From assembly GCA_964505385.1 (NCBI GenBank), contig CAZDIA010000014.1, forward strand, positions 12,400 through 76,399: 64,000 bases of DNA, read 5' to 3'. Each line of letters opens with the position of its first letter. The stretch's first letter is position 1. The stretch comes from SLJN01 sp964505385. GTDB taxonomy: Bacteria > Bacteroidota > Rhodothermia > Balneolales > Natronogracilivirgulaceae. Both the position numbers and the translations under genes were made by a program. Shown here one piece after another: positions 8,431-17,864 of this stretch. The notes under the pieces were generated by a model that saw nothing but the letters and a program-made list of their open reading frames with translations, was not told where the DNA came from and searched no databases.

Positions 8431-8544
8431 GTTTCATATGTCAACTCCTTATCAGATATTCGCCTCTAAATTCATAAAAAATTCAGATTTTGTATTTATA
8501 TACTATTCACAAACTAAATAAAAAAATAAATTGACAGGTGTATT

Positions 8545-8733
8545 ATGTTTTATTTGTTGAGCTTAATATCCGGTTTAGTTCCTACTCTGTTTCTTCACCA
8601 TGGGCACGGAACGAATCACTTCTTAGAGCATCTTGCCATTTACATCCCTGTTATTCTTGTTTTAATTGCAGTTGCGATATGGTGGGCTCGTAAAAAGTAT
8701 CTGCAGCGCGCTCAAAATGAATATAAAACTTAG
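8545..8733 (+). CDS. Small two-segment membrane protein, unknown
   Basis: 62 residues with two hydrophobic segments (about residues 1-17 and 29-47) joined by a His-rich loop, LHHGHGTNHFLEH, and a basic tail (ARKKYLQRAQNEYK). That is a sensible inner-membrane topology. It sits alone between the tRNA terminator and a 467-bp non-coding stretch. No family is recognised. The clustered histidines could bind metal, but this is speculation. A real gene is likely but not certain. Confidence 0.5.
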   Translation: MFYLLSLISGLVPTLFLHHGHGTNHFLEHLAIYIPVILVLIAVAIWWARKKYLQRAQNEYKT

Positions 8734-9200
8734 AATACGCCGTAAACCCTATTCATCATATACTTCTCCTGCTGAAGCATAATACGGTTACCCCTTTTTA
8801 TTACCCTTAGCTTTAGTCTTTTTCTAAGGGTGCTTCTTCAATGGGTTCTATAATTTCTTTTTTGACATAACATTATATTGATGTTTGGCTTTCTATGTAT
8901 ACTCTTCTCTTTAATAAATAAAGATTTAAAGAAGTCTATGTAACTAGAATTTAATACAACAAGAGTAGTTTTGTGTAACGCCTTTTGTTGTCGGGCACTG
9001 TGTTCTTGACGCTATTACCCAAAGCCAAAAGCCCTACACCCGGAGCCGATAGCGTTCTTAGAATCTCAATTTATTTTTACCCTCATTTTATTCGCACTGG
9101 GAGCCTCTCTCTATAATTAACTATCTTTACAGGCCGTTACGAACTGTAATCTGATCCGGATATAATTATCTGTCAAATCTATACGTATTAATCATCCGCT
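8734..9200. other. Non-coding stretch before mnmG with one hairpin
   Basis: No convincing ORF or RNA gene is seen. At 8803-8831 ACCCTTAG and CTAAGGGT form a perfect 8-bp inverted repeat with a 13-base loop and no T run on either side. The remainder is A/T-rich and presumably carries the mnmG promoter, which I could not place. Confidence 0.5.
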
Positions 9201-11087
9201 ATGAGTACTCTTTATCCATCATATGATACCATTGTTGTGGGGGCAGGACATGCCGGCAGTGAAGCGGCCGCTTCTGCTGCTCGCATGGGGAATAAAACCT
9301 TGTTGATCACCATGAATCTTGGTGCCATAGCTCAAATGTCCTGTAACCCGGCGATGGGGGGCGTGGCAAAAGGTCAACTTGTTCGGGAAATCGATGCTTT
9401 GGGTGGACTTTCAGGTATCGTTTCTGATAAATCCGGAGTCCAATTCCGTATGTTGAATCTGAGTAAAGGTCCGGCTATGTGGAGTCCGCGTAGTCAAAAT
9501 GACCGGGTGCTTTATGCTCAATATATGCGTGAAGAACTGGAGAAAGTTGATAATTTATATTTCCGCCAGGATAGCGTAACTGATGTCCTGGTCAATGATC
9601 AAAATGAAGTTTACGGCGTTGTAACCCAAACGGGACAAAATTTTGAATCAAAAACGGTTGTCCTTACCAACGGTACTTTTCTCAATGGTGTAATTCATAT
9701 CGGTGAAAAGCAGTTTGGCGGTGGTCGATCAGGTGAACGAGCTTCGACCGGTATTACGGCTTCACTTGAGAATCTTGGTTTTAAAAGCGGTCGCCTCAAA
9801 ACCGGTACGCCACCTCGTCTTGACGGACGTAATATTAATTATGAAGCCCTGGAAGTTCAATATGGAGATGAGGACCCGCCGGCTTTTTCTTTTTTGACTG
9901 ATTCTCTCCCATCGTTGGATGAACAGCTAACTTGCTGGATCGGTTATACCAACCAAACTGTGCATGATGAACTCCGCACCGGATTTGAGAGAAGCCCTAT
10001 GTTTGCCGGGCGTATTCAGTCCACTGGCCCGCGCTATTGCCCTTCCATTGAAGACAAAATTGACCGTTTTGCTGATAAACCCCAGCACCAGCTATTTCTG
10101 GAACCTGAAGGGTGGAACACGTATGAGATGTATTTAAACGGATTTTCCACTTCTTTGCCGGAGGATGTTCAGTACCGATCGCTTCTGAAAATTCCGGGAT
10201 TTGAGGAAGCTGTTATCCTGAGGCCTGGCTATGCTATTGAATATGACTTCTTCCCTCCTCATCAGATTTACAGAAGCATGATGACTAAACTGGTCTCCGG
10301 CCTTTTTTTTGCAGGTCAGATCAATGGAACTACAGGTTATGAAGAAGCAGCATCCCAGGGGCTTATCGCCGGCATAAATTCAGCGAGATATGTTCAGAGT
10401 AAGAAACCGATAGTATTAACTCGATCAGAGGGCTATATTGGCGTACTGATTGATGATCTTGTTGGCAAAGGCACTGATGAGCCATACCGCATGTTCACTT
10501 CCCGTGCGGAACACCGAATTTTACTTCGGCAAGATAACGCCGATTTACGTCTGACCGAACTTGGACATAATATTGGTCTTGTGGATGAACATCGTTACAG
10601 TCTGCTTTCCGCTAAAAAGCACAAAATTGATCAATTAAAAGAACTCACTGAAAATTACAGCGTAAGACCGGAGACTTATAATGATTATCTGAAGTCCATC
10701 AACACTTCTCCTATGAAACAGGCTATAAAATTGCCTAAACTTCTTACGCGACCTGAAATCCACCTTAAGCCACTTCTTGAAGTTGATCCGGGTCTAAAAG
10801 AAAAGGTATATTCTATTACTGAAGACCCCGATCTCATTCAGCAGGTCGAGATACAAACCAAATATGCCGGTTATATCCAAAAAGAGTTTGAGATGGTTGA
10901 GGAGTTAAATAAACAGGAAAAAATGACGATTCCTGAAAACATGTCTTACGACAACATTGAAAGCCTATCTACTGAAGGCCGGCAAAAACTCGACAAAGTT
11001 CAGCCTGAGACTATCGGCCAGGCGAGTCGGATCAGCGGAGTTTCCGCTTCTGATATTGCCGTGCTTATGGTCTACCTAAAAAACTAA
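9201..11087 (+). CDS. mnmG: tRNA uridine-5-carboxymethylaminomethyl modification enzyme MnmG (GidA)
   Basis: MnmG with MnmE installs the cmnm5 group on wobble U34 of several tRNAs, using FAD and a folate one-carbon donor. The 628 residues begin with the FAD dinucleotide fold VVGAGHAGSEAA. Family motifs follow: SCNPAMGGVAKGQLVREIDALGG (in part), LKTGTPPRL, GPRYCPSIEDK, FAGQINGTTGYEEAA and the C-terminal SRAEHRILLRQDNAD. Length is normal. rsmG follows after 5 bp. This pair is usually near the replication origin, and a parS site starts 32 bp after the mnmG stop. Confidence 0.97.
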   Translation: MSTLYPSYDTIVVGAGHAGSEAAASAARMGNKTLLITMNLGAIAQMSCNPAMGGVAKGQLVREIDALGGLSGIVSDKSGVQFRMLNLSKGPAMWSPRSQNDRVLYAQYMREELEKVDNLYFRQDSVTDVLVNDQNEVYGVVTQTGQNFESKTVVLTNGTFLNGVIHIGEKQFGGGRSGERASTGITASLENLGFKSGRLKTGTPPRLDGRNINYEALEVQYGDEDPPAFSFLTDSLPSLDEQLTCWIGYTNQTVHDELRTGFERSPMFAGRIQSTGPRYCPSIEDKIDRFADKPQHQLFLEPEGWNTYEMYLNGFSTSLPEDVQYRSLLKIPGFEEAVILRPGYAIEYDFFPPHQIYRSMMTKLVSGLFFAGQINGTTGYEEAASQGLIAGINSARYVQSKKPIVLTRSEGYIGVLIDDLVGKGTDEPYRMFTSRAEHRILLRQDNADLRLTELGHNIGLVDEHRYSLLSAKKHKIDQLKELTENYSVRPETYNDYLKSINTSPMKQAIKLPKLLTRPEIHLKPLLEVDPGLKEKVYSITEDPDLIQQVEIQTKYAGYIQKEFEMVEELNKQEKMTIPENMSYDNIESLSTEGRQKLDKVQPETIGQASRISGVSASDIAVLMVYLKN

Positions 11088-11092
11088 AACTG

Positions 11093-11731
11093 ATGAGTCC
11101 ATTCTTGACGGCTGTGGATGTTTCACGTGAAACATTTAACGAGCTTAACACACTCCGGGATAAATACCAGGAGCAGCTGAATAACTATCTTGATGCTCTA
11201 ATAGATTGTAATCAACGAATAAATCTCATCAGCCGAAAACTTAGCCGGGATGATATTATAAATCATATAAGCCACTCACTTCTTCCTTCAGTTCTAATCA
11301 ACTTTGAAAATGACAGGATTTGGGATTCCGGAACCGGCGGAGGATTACCCGGAATTCCCCTTGCTATCACTCTTCCGGATTATAACTTTATCCTTCATGA
11401 TAAAAGCACTAAGAAACTAAATACTTTAGACCAAATTATCCGTCAGCTTGATTTGACCAACTGCACAACCAGAGGGGATGATTTAAATAATATTCGTGAA
11501 AGCAACCGGGTGTCCTTGATAAGCAAGCATACGTATAAGGTTAATGACATTATTGTCAGATCTAAAAAGATAAATTGGTCTGACTGTTATCTTTTAAAAG
11601 GTGCTGATTATCAGGATGAAATTAGCAAATATAATCTGCATAATTTCACTTTCAGAGAGTACCGGCTGGATAATGGTGGTGAATTTTTTGCCGGTAAAGT
11701 TATATTGGAGATAAGAAAAAAGTCTTCATAA
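11093..11731 (+). CDS. rsmG: 16S rRNA (guanine-527 N7)-methyltransferase RsmG
   Basis: RsmG methylates G527 of 16S rRNA using S-adenosylmethionine. The 212 residues show the N-terminal helices, the QRINLIS motif (family: x-N-L-t), HISHSLLPS, then the SAM-binding WDSGTGGGLPGIPLAI and DKSTKKLNTL. The C-terminal half is shorter and more divergent than in E. coli. Codons 9-14 (D-V-S-R-E-T) are written with a perfect parS palindrome, so this gene's 5' end doubles as a ParB site. It is closely coupled to mnmG (5-bp gap), and the WYL regulator starts 13 bp downstream. Confidence 0.88.
   Translation: MSPFLTAVDVSRETFNELNTLRDKYQEQLNNYLDALIDCNQRINLISRKLSRDDIINHISHSLLPSVLINFENDRIWDSGTGGGLPGIPLAITLPDYNFILHDKSTKKLNTLDQIIRQLDLTNCTTRGDDLNNIRESNRVSLISKHTYKVNDIIVRSKKINWSDCYLLKGADYQDEISKYNLHNFTFREYRLDNGGEFFAGKVILEIRKKSS
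11119..11134. promoter_or_regulatory. parS site 1 (ParB binding)
   Basis: TGTTTCACGTGAAACA, a perfect 16-bp palindrome identical to the well-known chromosomal parS consensus. It lies inside the rsmG coding region near its 5' end. ParB loads at such sites, spreads and recruits SMC for origin segregation. A chance exact 16-mer, found twice within 1.6 kb, is very unlikely. Confidence 0.95.
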
Positions 11732-11744
11732 TATATTACATCGG

Positions 11745-12695
11745 ATGAAAAGTACCGAACGATTACAACATCTTATTTATCTGTTACAATCCGGAAAGAA
11801 ATTGCGTGTCTCTGATCTTGCGGATCAGTTCAATGTTACGAAAAGAACCATTTACAGAGACCTTAATCGTCTTTCTGAATTAAATATTCCTGTAACTCAT
11901 GATAGTGAAAAAGGTTATGGGATCATGAGTACTTCAGAAATCAGCCCCATTATGTTTACTGAAAAAGAGTTGGCTACAATTATTATGGGGCTCGCTTTTG
12001 TGCGTTCTCAGATTAATACTCAGTTAAGAGAGGATGCTGAAAAGGTAAGCAGAAAAATCAATGCGTCTCTGCCCCAAGAACTCCGCCGGATTATGGTAGC
12101 TCTTGAAGGAAAAACGATTGTAGATCCGTTTCTAAGAAAAAAGGGAGTGGAAACATCCGGCGGTAACTGGTTTGTGATAAGCCGGGGTTTGACTTTAAAC
12201 CGTCCGATTGAGTTTACCTACCGTGCAAAAAAAGGTGATTATCAACACCGCACTGCTGATCCCTTGTTATTGGTATATTATTATGATCACTGGAATATGG
12301 TGGGTTATTGTCATGATCGTGATGACCTTCGGAATTTTATTCTTGAGCGAATGAGTAGTGTTGTTAATTCAAGCAAAGCCCCAAAAGGAAATATTACAGA
12401 TGACCGTGAACCGGAAAACTTACTTTTCCGGCTTGATGATCCTTTCTACGTGACAGTAAAAGTGTATGATGATATATACAATGAGTTTATCAAACACCTT
12501 CCGTCTAAAATTGAAAAAGAAGAAAAGTCAGAGAAAAAAAGCCGGAAAATAAATTTTCAGTTTGATAACTATGAGTTTATTAATCGATGGTTACTACAGT
12601 TTGCCGACTCGCTTGAAGTAATCTCCCCGAAAGAACTTGTTGATTTGAGAAATAAAACATTACGTAAAATGCTCAATGTTTCACGTGAAACATAA
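11745..12695 (+). CDS. HTH-WYL domain transcriptional regulator
   Basis: 316 residues. The N-terminus is a DeoR/HTH_11-type winged helix (LRVSDLADQFNVTKRTIYRD). The C-terminal part carries a WYL-like domain with HWNMVGYCHDRDDLRNF and ILERMSSV, followed by a WCX-like tail. WYL regulators often sense oligonucleotides or DNA-damage states; the target here is unknown. It sits where parA and parB often follow rsmG. Its last codons again spell N-V-S-R-E-T through a perfect parS site, directly before the stop codon, and the gyrA terminator overlaps its stop. Confidence 0.88.
   Translation: MKSTERLQHLIYLLQSGKKLRVSDLADQFNVTKRTIYRDLNRLSELNIPVTHDSEKGYGIMSTSEISPIMFTEKELATIIMGLAFVRSQINTQLREDAEKVSRKINASLPQELRRIMVALEGKTIVDPFLRKKGVETSGGNWFVISRGLTLNRPIEFTYRAKKGDYQHRTADPLLLVYYYDHWNMVGYCHDRDDLRNFILERMSSVVNSSKAPKGNITDDREPENLLFRLDDPFYVTVKVYDDIYNEFIKHLPSKIEKEEKSEKKSRKINFQFDNYEFINRWLLQFADSLEVISPKELVDLRNKTLRKMLNVSRET
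12677..12692. promoter_or_regulatory. parS site 2 (ParB binding)
   Basis: A second exact TGTTTCACGTGAAACA, 1558 bp from the first. It covers the last sense codons of the WYL regulator and stops one base before its TAA. Confidence 0.95.
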
Positions 12696-12696
12696 A

Positions 12697-12733
12697 AAAG
12701 GGGCTTGGCTTTTTATTATAACCAAACCCCTTT
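12697..12733 (-). terminator. gyrA terminator
   Basis: Read on the minus strand, AAAGGGGTTTGG pairs with CCAAGCCCCTTT (one mismatch), followed by TTTTTTATG. It lies 27 bp after the gyrA stop and reaches the 3' end of the convergent WYL gene, so it may terminate both directions. Confidence 0.8.
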
Positions 12734-12759
12734 AATTCAATAATTCATTAATTTAGGAT

Positions 12760-15315
12760 TTACTCTTCATCGTGAGACTCACCTTCAGAATTGCCATCAT
12801 CCTCAGGAGGATTTATCTTCGATTCATCAGTTGATTCATTCTCATCATCTACAGACAGGTTCGGTGCTTTCTCAGTGTCTTCTGCTACTCGAGTTACAGC
12901 TGCTATAGAATCACTTCCACTCAGGCGCATCATTCGAACACCCTGAGTATTTCTACCCATAGACCTTATATCACGGCAATGCATCCTGATGATTTTCCCC
13001 TTTTGCGTAATAATCATCAAATCATCATTGTCCCCGACTTCTTTCAATGTGATAAGTTCACCGGTCTTTTCCGTGATTTTCATGGTGATTACACCCTTGC
13101 CGCCTCTGGATTGTTCTCGGTAGTCTTCTACAAAACTACGCTTGCCATATCCATTCTCTGACATTGCAAGTACAGTAGCATCATTAGTTTGTTTTACCAC
13201 CACCATGTCAATTACTTCATCATTTTTTCCGGCAAGTGTTATACCGCGAACACCACGGGTATTTCTGCCCATTACCCGTACCTGGCTTTCCTTAAATCGA
13301 ATAGCCCTGCCATTTTTTGCCCCAAGAAGTATAGTACTATCTCCATCGGTTATGTCCGCACTTAGCAGCATATCATCTTCATCAATCTTGATCGCAATAA
13401 TTCCATCTTTTCGCGGGCGGCTATAAGATTCAAGCGATGTCTTTTTAATGATACCTTTTTTCGTGCACATTACAATAGAATGCTTCTTGAGATAATCTTT
13501 ATCATCAAGAGTTTTAATAGGTACGAAGCCTTTTATGCTGTCATCCTTATCTATTTGAATGAGGTTAACTATTGCCCTGCCGCGACCGGTTCTTCCGCTT
13601 TCCGGAATTTCGTAGACACGCAGCCAGAAGCATCGGCCTTTTTCCGTAAAAAACAGAATATAATTATGGTTGGTAGCGACAAAAAGATACTCGATATACT
13701 CATCATCTTTTGTCATCGCACCCCGCATACCGGTTCCGCCACGTCTCTGCCTTCTATAACCGCTGACAGGTGTTCTTTTGATGAAGCCTTTATTTGAGAT
13801 GGTAACAACCACATCCTCATCAGCAATCATATCTTCGATACTGAACTCTTCGGCAGAGTGTACAATTTGAGTACGTCGTTCATCACCGTATCTGTCTTTT
13901 ATCTCATTCAGTTCGGTTTTGATAAGTTCATTCTGTTCATCACGGCTTGATAAAATCTTACGATACTCTTCAATTTGTTCGAGAATATCTTTGTATTCCA
14001 GATCAATTTTGTCGCGTTCAAGAGCTGTAAGTTTTTGCAGACGCATATCAAGAATCGCTTTGGCCTGCAAATCAGTAAGTCCGTATTCCCTGCGTAGCCT
14101 GATGTTCGCTTCCGGTACATTTTTGGATGATCGAATCGTCTCAATAATATCATCAAGATTATCAACTCCTATCTTGAGACCTTCGAGAATATGCGCGCGA
14201 GCTTCTGCCTGTTCCAAATCATAGAGTGTACGGCGAATTATGACTTCAATCCTATGATCTACAAAATGGCGTATAACATCTTTAAGAGTAAGTACTCTTG
14301 GCCGTCCCTTTACCAGTGCCAAATTGTTTACCCCGAATGTATTCTGCATTTGGGTATACTTATACAGCTGATTTAATACCACACTGGCATTAGCACCCCG
14401 TTTTAGCATGATTACAATTCTCATGCCTTCACGGTCGGACTCATCCCTTACATCAGAAATATCCGTAATTTTTTCATTCTGAACGAGTAGTGCAATTTTT
14501 TGTATTAAAGCGGCTTTATTTACCTGGTAAGGAATTTCAGTTACAACTATCTGTTCCCGGTTTCCTCTCATTTCTTCAACAGAAGCACGCGCACGAATAG
14601 TTACCTTACCTTTGCCGGTAGTATAAGCATCTTTAACTCCCTCATAACCATAGATAATACCACCGGTTGGAAAGTCTGGAGCTGTGATATGCTTCATTAA
14701 CTCCTCAACCGTAATCTCCGGATTATCAATATAAGCTTTTGTGCCATTGACTACTTCCGTAAGATTATGCGGAGGTATATTGGTAGCCATGCCCACAGCA
14801 ATACCGGAAGCTCCATTGATGAGAAGGTTCGGAATCTGAGCCGGTAAAACACTCGGTTCATAAAGGGTATCATCAAAGTTAGGCTGATAATCAACCGTAT
14901 TTTTATTGATATCTGCCATCAACTCTTCGGCGATCCGCTTCATACGAACCTCGGTATATCGCATGGCCGCAGCCGAATCACCATCTACTGAACCGAAATT
15001 GCCCTGACCGTCAACAAGTGGATATCGCATGGAAAAATCCTGCGCCATGCGGACAATAGTATCATATACAGCGGAGTCACCATGCGGGTGATATTTACCA
15101 AGAACCTCCCCGACTATACGGGCGCTCTTTTTGTAAGCGCGATTATGGAGCATCCCAAGTTCGCTCATTCCGTAAAGCGCCCGTCTGTGAACAGGTTTCA
15201 AACCATCTCTAACATCCGGTAGAGCACGAGCAACAATCACCGACATCGAATAGTCGATGTAAGATGATTGCATTTCATCTTCAATATTGATTTTTATTAT
15301 CTTATCTGAAGCCAT
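12760..15315 (-). CDS. gyrA: DNA gyrase subunit A
   Basis: GyrA cuts and rejoins DNA in the ATP-driven negative supercoiling reaction. The 851 residues have the 5Y-CAP breakage domain with HPHGDSAVYDTIVRMAQ and the catalytic Tyr in AAMRYTEVRM. The C-terminal beta-pinwheel contains the gyrase-specific GyrA box QRRGGTG. This box separates it from topoisomerase IV ParC. Ser and Asp at the quinolone-resistance positions are the sensitive residues. The acidic tail (DESKINPPEDDGNSEGESHD) is common in gyrases. gyrB is immediately upstream (38-bp gap), so they form a gyrB-gyrA operon. Confidence 0.97.
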   Translation of the reverse strand: MASDKIIKINIEDEMQSSYIDYSMSVIVARALPDVRDGLKPVHRRALYGMSELGMLHNRAYKKSARIVGEVLGKYHPHGDSAVYDTIVRMAQDFSMRYPLVDGQGNFGSVDGDSAAAMRYTEVRMKRIAEELMADINKNTVDYQPNFDDTLYEPSVLPAQIPNLLINGASGIAVGMATNIPPHNLTEVVNGTKAYIDNPEITVEELMKHITAPDFPTGGIIYGYEGVKDAYTTGKGKVTIRARASVEEMRGNREQIVVTEIPYQVNKAALIQKIALLVQNEKITDISDVRDESDREGMRIVIMLKRGANASVVLNQLYKYTQMQNTFGVNNLALVKGRPRVLTLKDVIRHFVDHRIEVIIRRTLYDLEQAEARAHILEGLKIGVDNLDDIIETIRSSKNVPEANIRLRREYGLTDLQAKAILDMRLQKLTALERDKIDLEYKDILEQIEEYRKILSSRDEQNELIKTELNEIKDRYGDERRTQIVHSAEEFSIEDMIADEDVVVTISNKGFIKRTPVSGYRRQRRGGTGMRGAMTKDDEYIEYLFVATNHNYILFFTEKGRCFWLRVYEIPESGRTGRGRAIVNLIQIDKDDSIKGFVPIKTLDDKDYLKKHSIVMCTKKGIIKKTSLESYSRPRKDGIIAIKIDEDDMLLSADITDGDSTILLGAKNGRAIRFKESQVRVMGRNTRGVRGITLAGKNDEVIDMVVVKQTNDATVLAMSENGYGKRSFVEDYREQSRGGKGVITMKITEKTGELITLKEVGDNDDLMIITQKGKIIRMHCRDIRSMGRNTQGVRMMRLSGSDSIAAVTRVAEDTEKAPNLSVDDENESTDESKINPPEDDGNSEGESHDEE

Positions 15316-15353
15316 TTATCTAAATTTTTAAAAGTGTCCGATACGATTTGATG

Positions 15354-17294
15354 CTATATGTCGAGGTTGGCGTATTTGGAGTTACGTTCGATGAAATCAC
15401 GCCGGGGTTCAACCGTATCCCCCATTAAAACAGTGAAGAGCTTATCAGCAGCTGCAGCGCTGTCAATAGAAACCTGTTGTAAAGTACGGGTTTCCGGATC
15501 CATAGTAGTTTCCCAAAGCTGTTCCGGATTCATCTCTCCAAGGCCTTTGTACCTGCTGACATCCACTTTCTTCGTACTTTGCTTCTTCATCTTCATAAGT
15601 ATTTCATCCCGGCTGTCATCATCCCAGGCGTATTCAACTTTTTTGCCCTGAGTTAGTTTGTACAATGGCGGTGTGGCTATATATACATGTCCACCTGCAA
15701 TCAGGGGCAGCATTTTTCGATAAAACAGCGTCAGCAACAGCGTTCGGATGTGTGATCCATCCACGTCCGCATCTGTCATGATGATAATTTTATTATATCT
15801 AAGATTACTGAGATCGGAATCTTCATCGAGATCAACGCCCAGCCCGAGCGCAGTTAGGATCGCTTTGATCTCGTTGTTTTCCAATATTTTATTGTTATGA
15901 GATTTCTCCACATTTAAAATTTTACCCCGAAGCGGGAGTATGGCCTGAAAGCTTCGGTTTCTTCCGGATTTTGCTGAACCTCCGGCAGAATCCCCCTCAA
16001 CTAAATAAATTTCTGTATGCTCCGGGTCATTGATTGAGCAGTCAGCAAGTTTACCCGGAAGTCCGGCGCCGGCCATAGCGCTTTTGCGTTGAACCAGCTG
16101 ACGCGCTTTTCGCGCGGCTTCACGTGCTTCGGCTGCCCGCATTACTTTATCCAGAACCGCTTTACCTACCTTTGGGTTCTGTTCAAGATATTCACTGAGT
16201 TTGTCGTATACGACACTTTCCACCGCACTTTGGACTTCAGAGTTGCCAAGTTTAGTTTTAGTTTGTCCTTCAAATTGCGGTTCAGCAACTTTAATGCTGA
16301 TCACTGCAGTAAGACCTTCGCGGAAATCTTCACCGGATATCTGAATCTTTCCCTTAATGAGTTTATTCTTATCAGCAAAGCTACGTAATGCCCGAGTCAG
16401 GGCTCGGCGAAATCCGGAAATGTGAGTTCCGCCTTCGTGGGTATTAATGTTATTTACAAAAGAATGTACATTTTCATTGTATGCCTGATTATACTGCATG
16501 GCCACTTCAACAGGTACTCCTTCTACATCGCCTTCCACATAAATTGGCTCAGGCATAATTGATTCCCGGTTCTCATCCAAAAACCGAACAAAGTCTTTTA
16601 CGCCGCCTTCATAATGAAAGTCAACTCTGAGGTTTTCTCCCTCATCGTCAATTTCTCTTTCATCAGTAATGGTAATAGATATTTGCGGATTTAAAAATGC
16701 GAGTTCCCGCATTCGTTCAGAAATTATTTCAAACTTGAACTCAGTAGTTTGAGTAAAGATTTCAGGATCAGGCTTAAAAGTGATTTTTGTACCTTGTAAA
16801 TCAGTTTTTCCAACCTCTTTCAGAGGTTGCGTGGTTACGCCTCTTTCAAACCCCATTATATAGACTTTACCATCCCGGTGAACCTCAACATCAAAATTTG
16901 AGGCGAGGGCATTCACACAACTAACACCAACTCCGTGCAAACCACCCGATACTTTGTAGGAATCTTTGTCAAATTTTCCTCCGGCGTGGAGTTTAGTAAG
17001 CACCAATTCTACAGCAGGAATACCTTCTTTAGGATGGATGTCGACAGGAATTCCTCGTCCATTATCAACTATGGAAATGGTGCCGTCTTCATGAATAGTC
17101 ATATCAATATGGTCGCAATAACCAGCCAGGGCCTCATCGATGGAATTGTCAACTACTTCATTGATCAAGTGGTGCAGCCCGCGAGTGCTGGTATCCCCAA
17201 TATACATGGAAGGTCTTTTGCGGACGGCCTCCAGCCCTTCAAGTACCTGAATATTAGAGGCCATATATTCAGGCTTCTTTTTATTTTTTGACAT
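15354..17294 (-). CDS. gyrB: DNA gyrase subunit B
   Basis: ATPase subunit of gyrase. The 646 residues show the GHKL ATPase (EVVDNSIDEALAGYCD, DNGRGIPVD and GGLHGVGVSCVNALAS). The transducer domain follows, then the TOPRIM domain with EGDSAGGSAKSGRNR, PLRGKILNVEK and the metal-binding DADVDGSHIRTLLL. The C-terminal tail carries RYKGLGEMN. Length matches the short GyrB class without the E. coli insertion. First gene of the gyrB-gyrA unit; the 315-bp upstream region holds the promoters of both gyrB and the divergent rpmB. Confidence 0.97.
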   Translation of the reverse strand: MSKNKKKPEYMASNIQVLEGLEAVRKRPSMYIGDTSTRGLHHLINEVVDNSIDEALAGYCDHIDMTIHEDGTISIVDNGRGIPVDIHPKEGIPAVELVLTKLHAGGKFDKDSYKVSGGLHGVGVSCVNALASNFDVEVHRDGKVYIMGFERGVTTQPLKEVGKTDLQGTKITFKPDPEIFTQTTEFKFEIISERMRELAFLNPQISITITDEREIDDEGENLRVDFHYEGGVKDFVRFLDENRESIMPEPIYVEGDVEGVPVEVAMQYNQAYNENVHSFVNNINTHEGGTHISGFRRALTRALRSFADKNKLIKGKIQISGEDFREGLTAVISIKVAEPQFEGQTKTKLGNSEVQSAVESVVYDKLSEYLEQNPKVGKAVLDKVMRAAEAREAARKARQLVQRKSAMAGAGLPGKLADCSINDPEHTEIYLVEGDSAGGSAKSGRNRSFQAILPLRGKILNVEKSHNNKILENNEIKAILTALGLGVDLDEDSDLSNLRYNKIIIMTDADVDGSHIRTLLLTLFYRKMLPLIAGGHVYIATPPLYKLTQGKKVEYAWDDDSRDEILMKMKKQSTKKVDVSRYKGLGEMNPEQLWETTMDPETRTLQQVSIDSAAAADKLFTVLMGDTVEPRRDFIERNSKYANLDI

Positions 17295-17609
17295 AGATTC
17301 AGAAGTGAATGTGAATTGATTTGTTACTATTTATATCTTGCACAATATTAACGAATGCCGCCTGAAAATAGCTCATAATTCACCGAAATCAAAATAGCCT
17401 TATTCAATTATGGATTATTGTGCGATCGAAGCCCTGAGCGCTTCTCAAGCGCATATATTTTCATGATTTTCCGGGTTATCGCCACCGCTATTTTGAATGG
17501 TCCATGTATAATTGAATATTTATTCTTTCAATTTATCATTTGCATTATTATATTTGAAAGTCTATAGAAGAAACAATAATCAACTTAAACACTGTAATTC
17601 GTCGGTATT
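17295..17609. other. Intergenic region between divergent gyrB and rpmB
   Basis: No ORF or RNA gene is seen. It must hold the divergent promoters for gyrBA and the ribosomal protein genes. The only promoter-like site I can place is at 17526-17556. Confidence 0.6.
17526..17556 (+). promoter_or_regulatory. Candidate Bacteroidota-type promoter for rpmB
   Basis: TATATTTG at 17549-17556 fits the TAnnTTTG -7 consensus. TTTC at 17526-17529, 19 bp upstream, is one base off the TTTG -33 element. It lies 54 bp before the rpmB start. Confidence 0.4.
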
Positions 17610-17864
17610 ATGGCACGCCGTGATGATATAACAGGCAGAAAAGCACTTAACGGATACCGGTCATCCAAGGCCAACAATAAAACCAAACATCGCTTTCAAC
17701 TCAACAACCAAAAGCGACGGTTTTACGTGCCTGAAATAGACCGGTGGGTTAAATTGAAAGTATCCAATAAAACCCTTCGTACTATTAATAAGAAGGGCAT
17801 TTATGCCACCTTAAAAGATACCGAGTACGGAAGAAATATTCTGAAGGAGGCAACGAATGGCTAA
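17610..17864 (+). CDS. rpmB: 50S ribosomal protein L28
   Basis: 84 residues with the L28 pattern: MARRDDITGRKALNGYRSS at the N-terminus and RRFYVPEIDRWVKLKVS followed by LRTINKKG. It is a large-subunit protein. The stop codon overlaps the rpmG start by 8 bases, so the two are translationally coupled; a GGAGG sequence inside its last codons serves as the rpmG ribosome binding site. Confidence 0.96.
   Translation: MARRDDITGRKALNGYRSSKANNKTKHRFQLNNQKRRFYVPEIDRWVKLKVSNKTLRTINKKGIYATLKDTEYGRNILKEATNG

Noticed and set aside
8288..8521. 77-residue frame covering the tRNA
   Set aside because: Its N-terminal half is simply the translated tRNA-Asp gene.
12760..15315. Possible topoisomerase IV ParC instead of GyrA
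   Set aside because: The QRRGGTG GyrA box and the gyrB-gyrA pairing favour gyrase.
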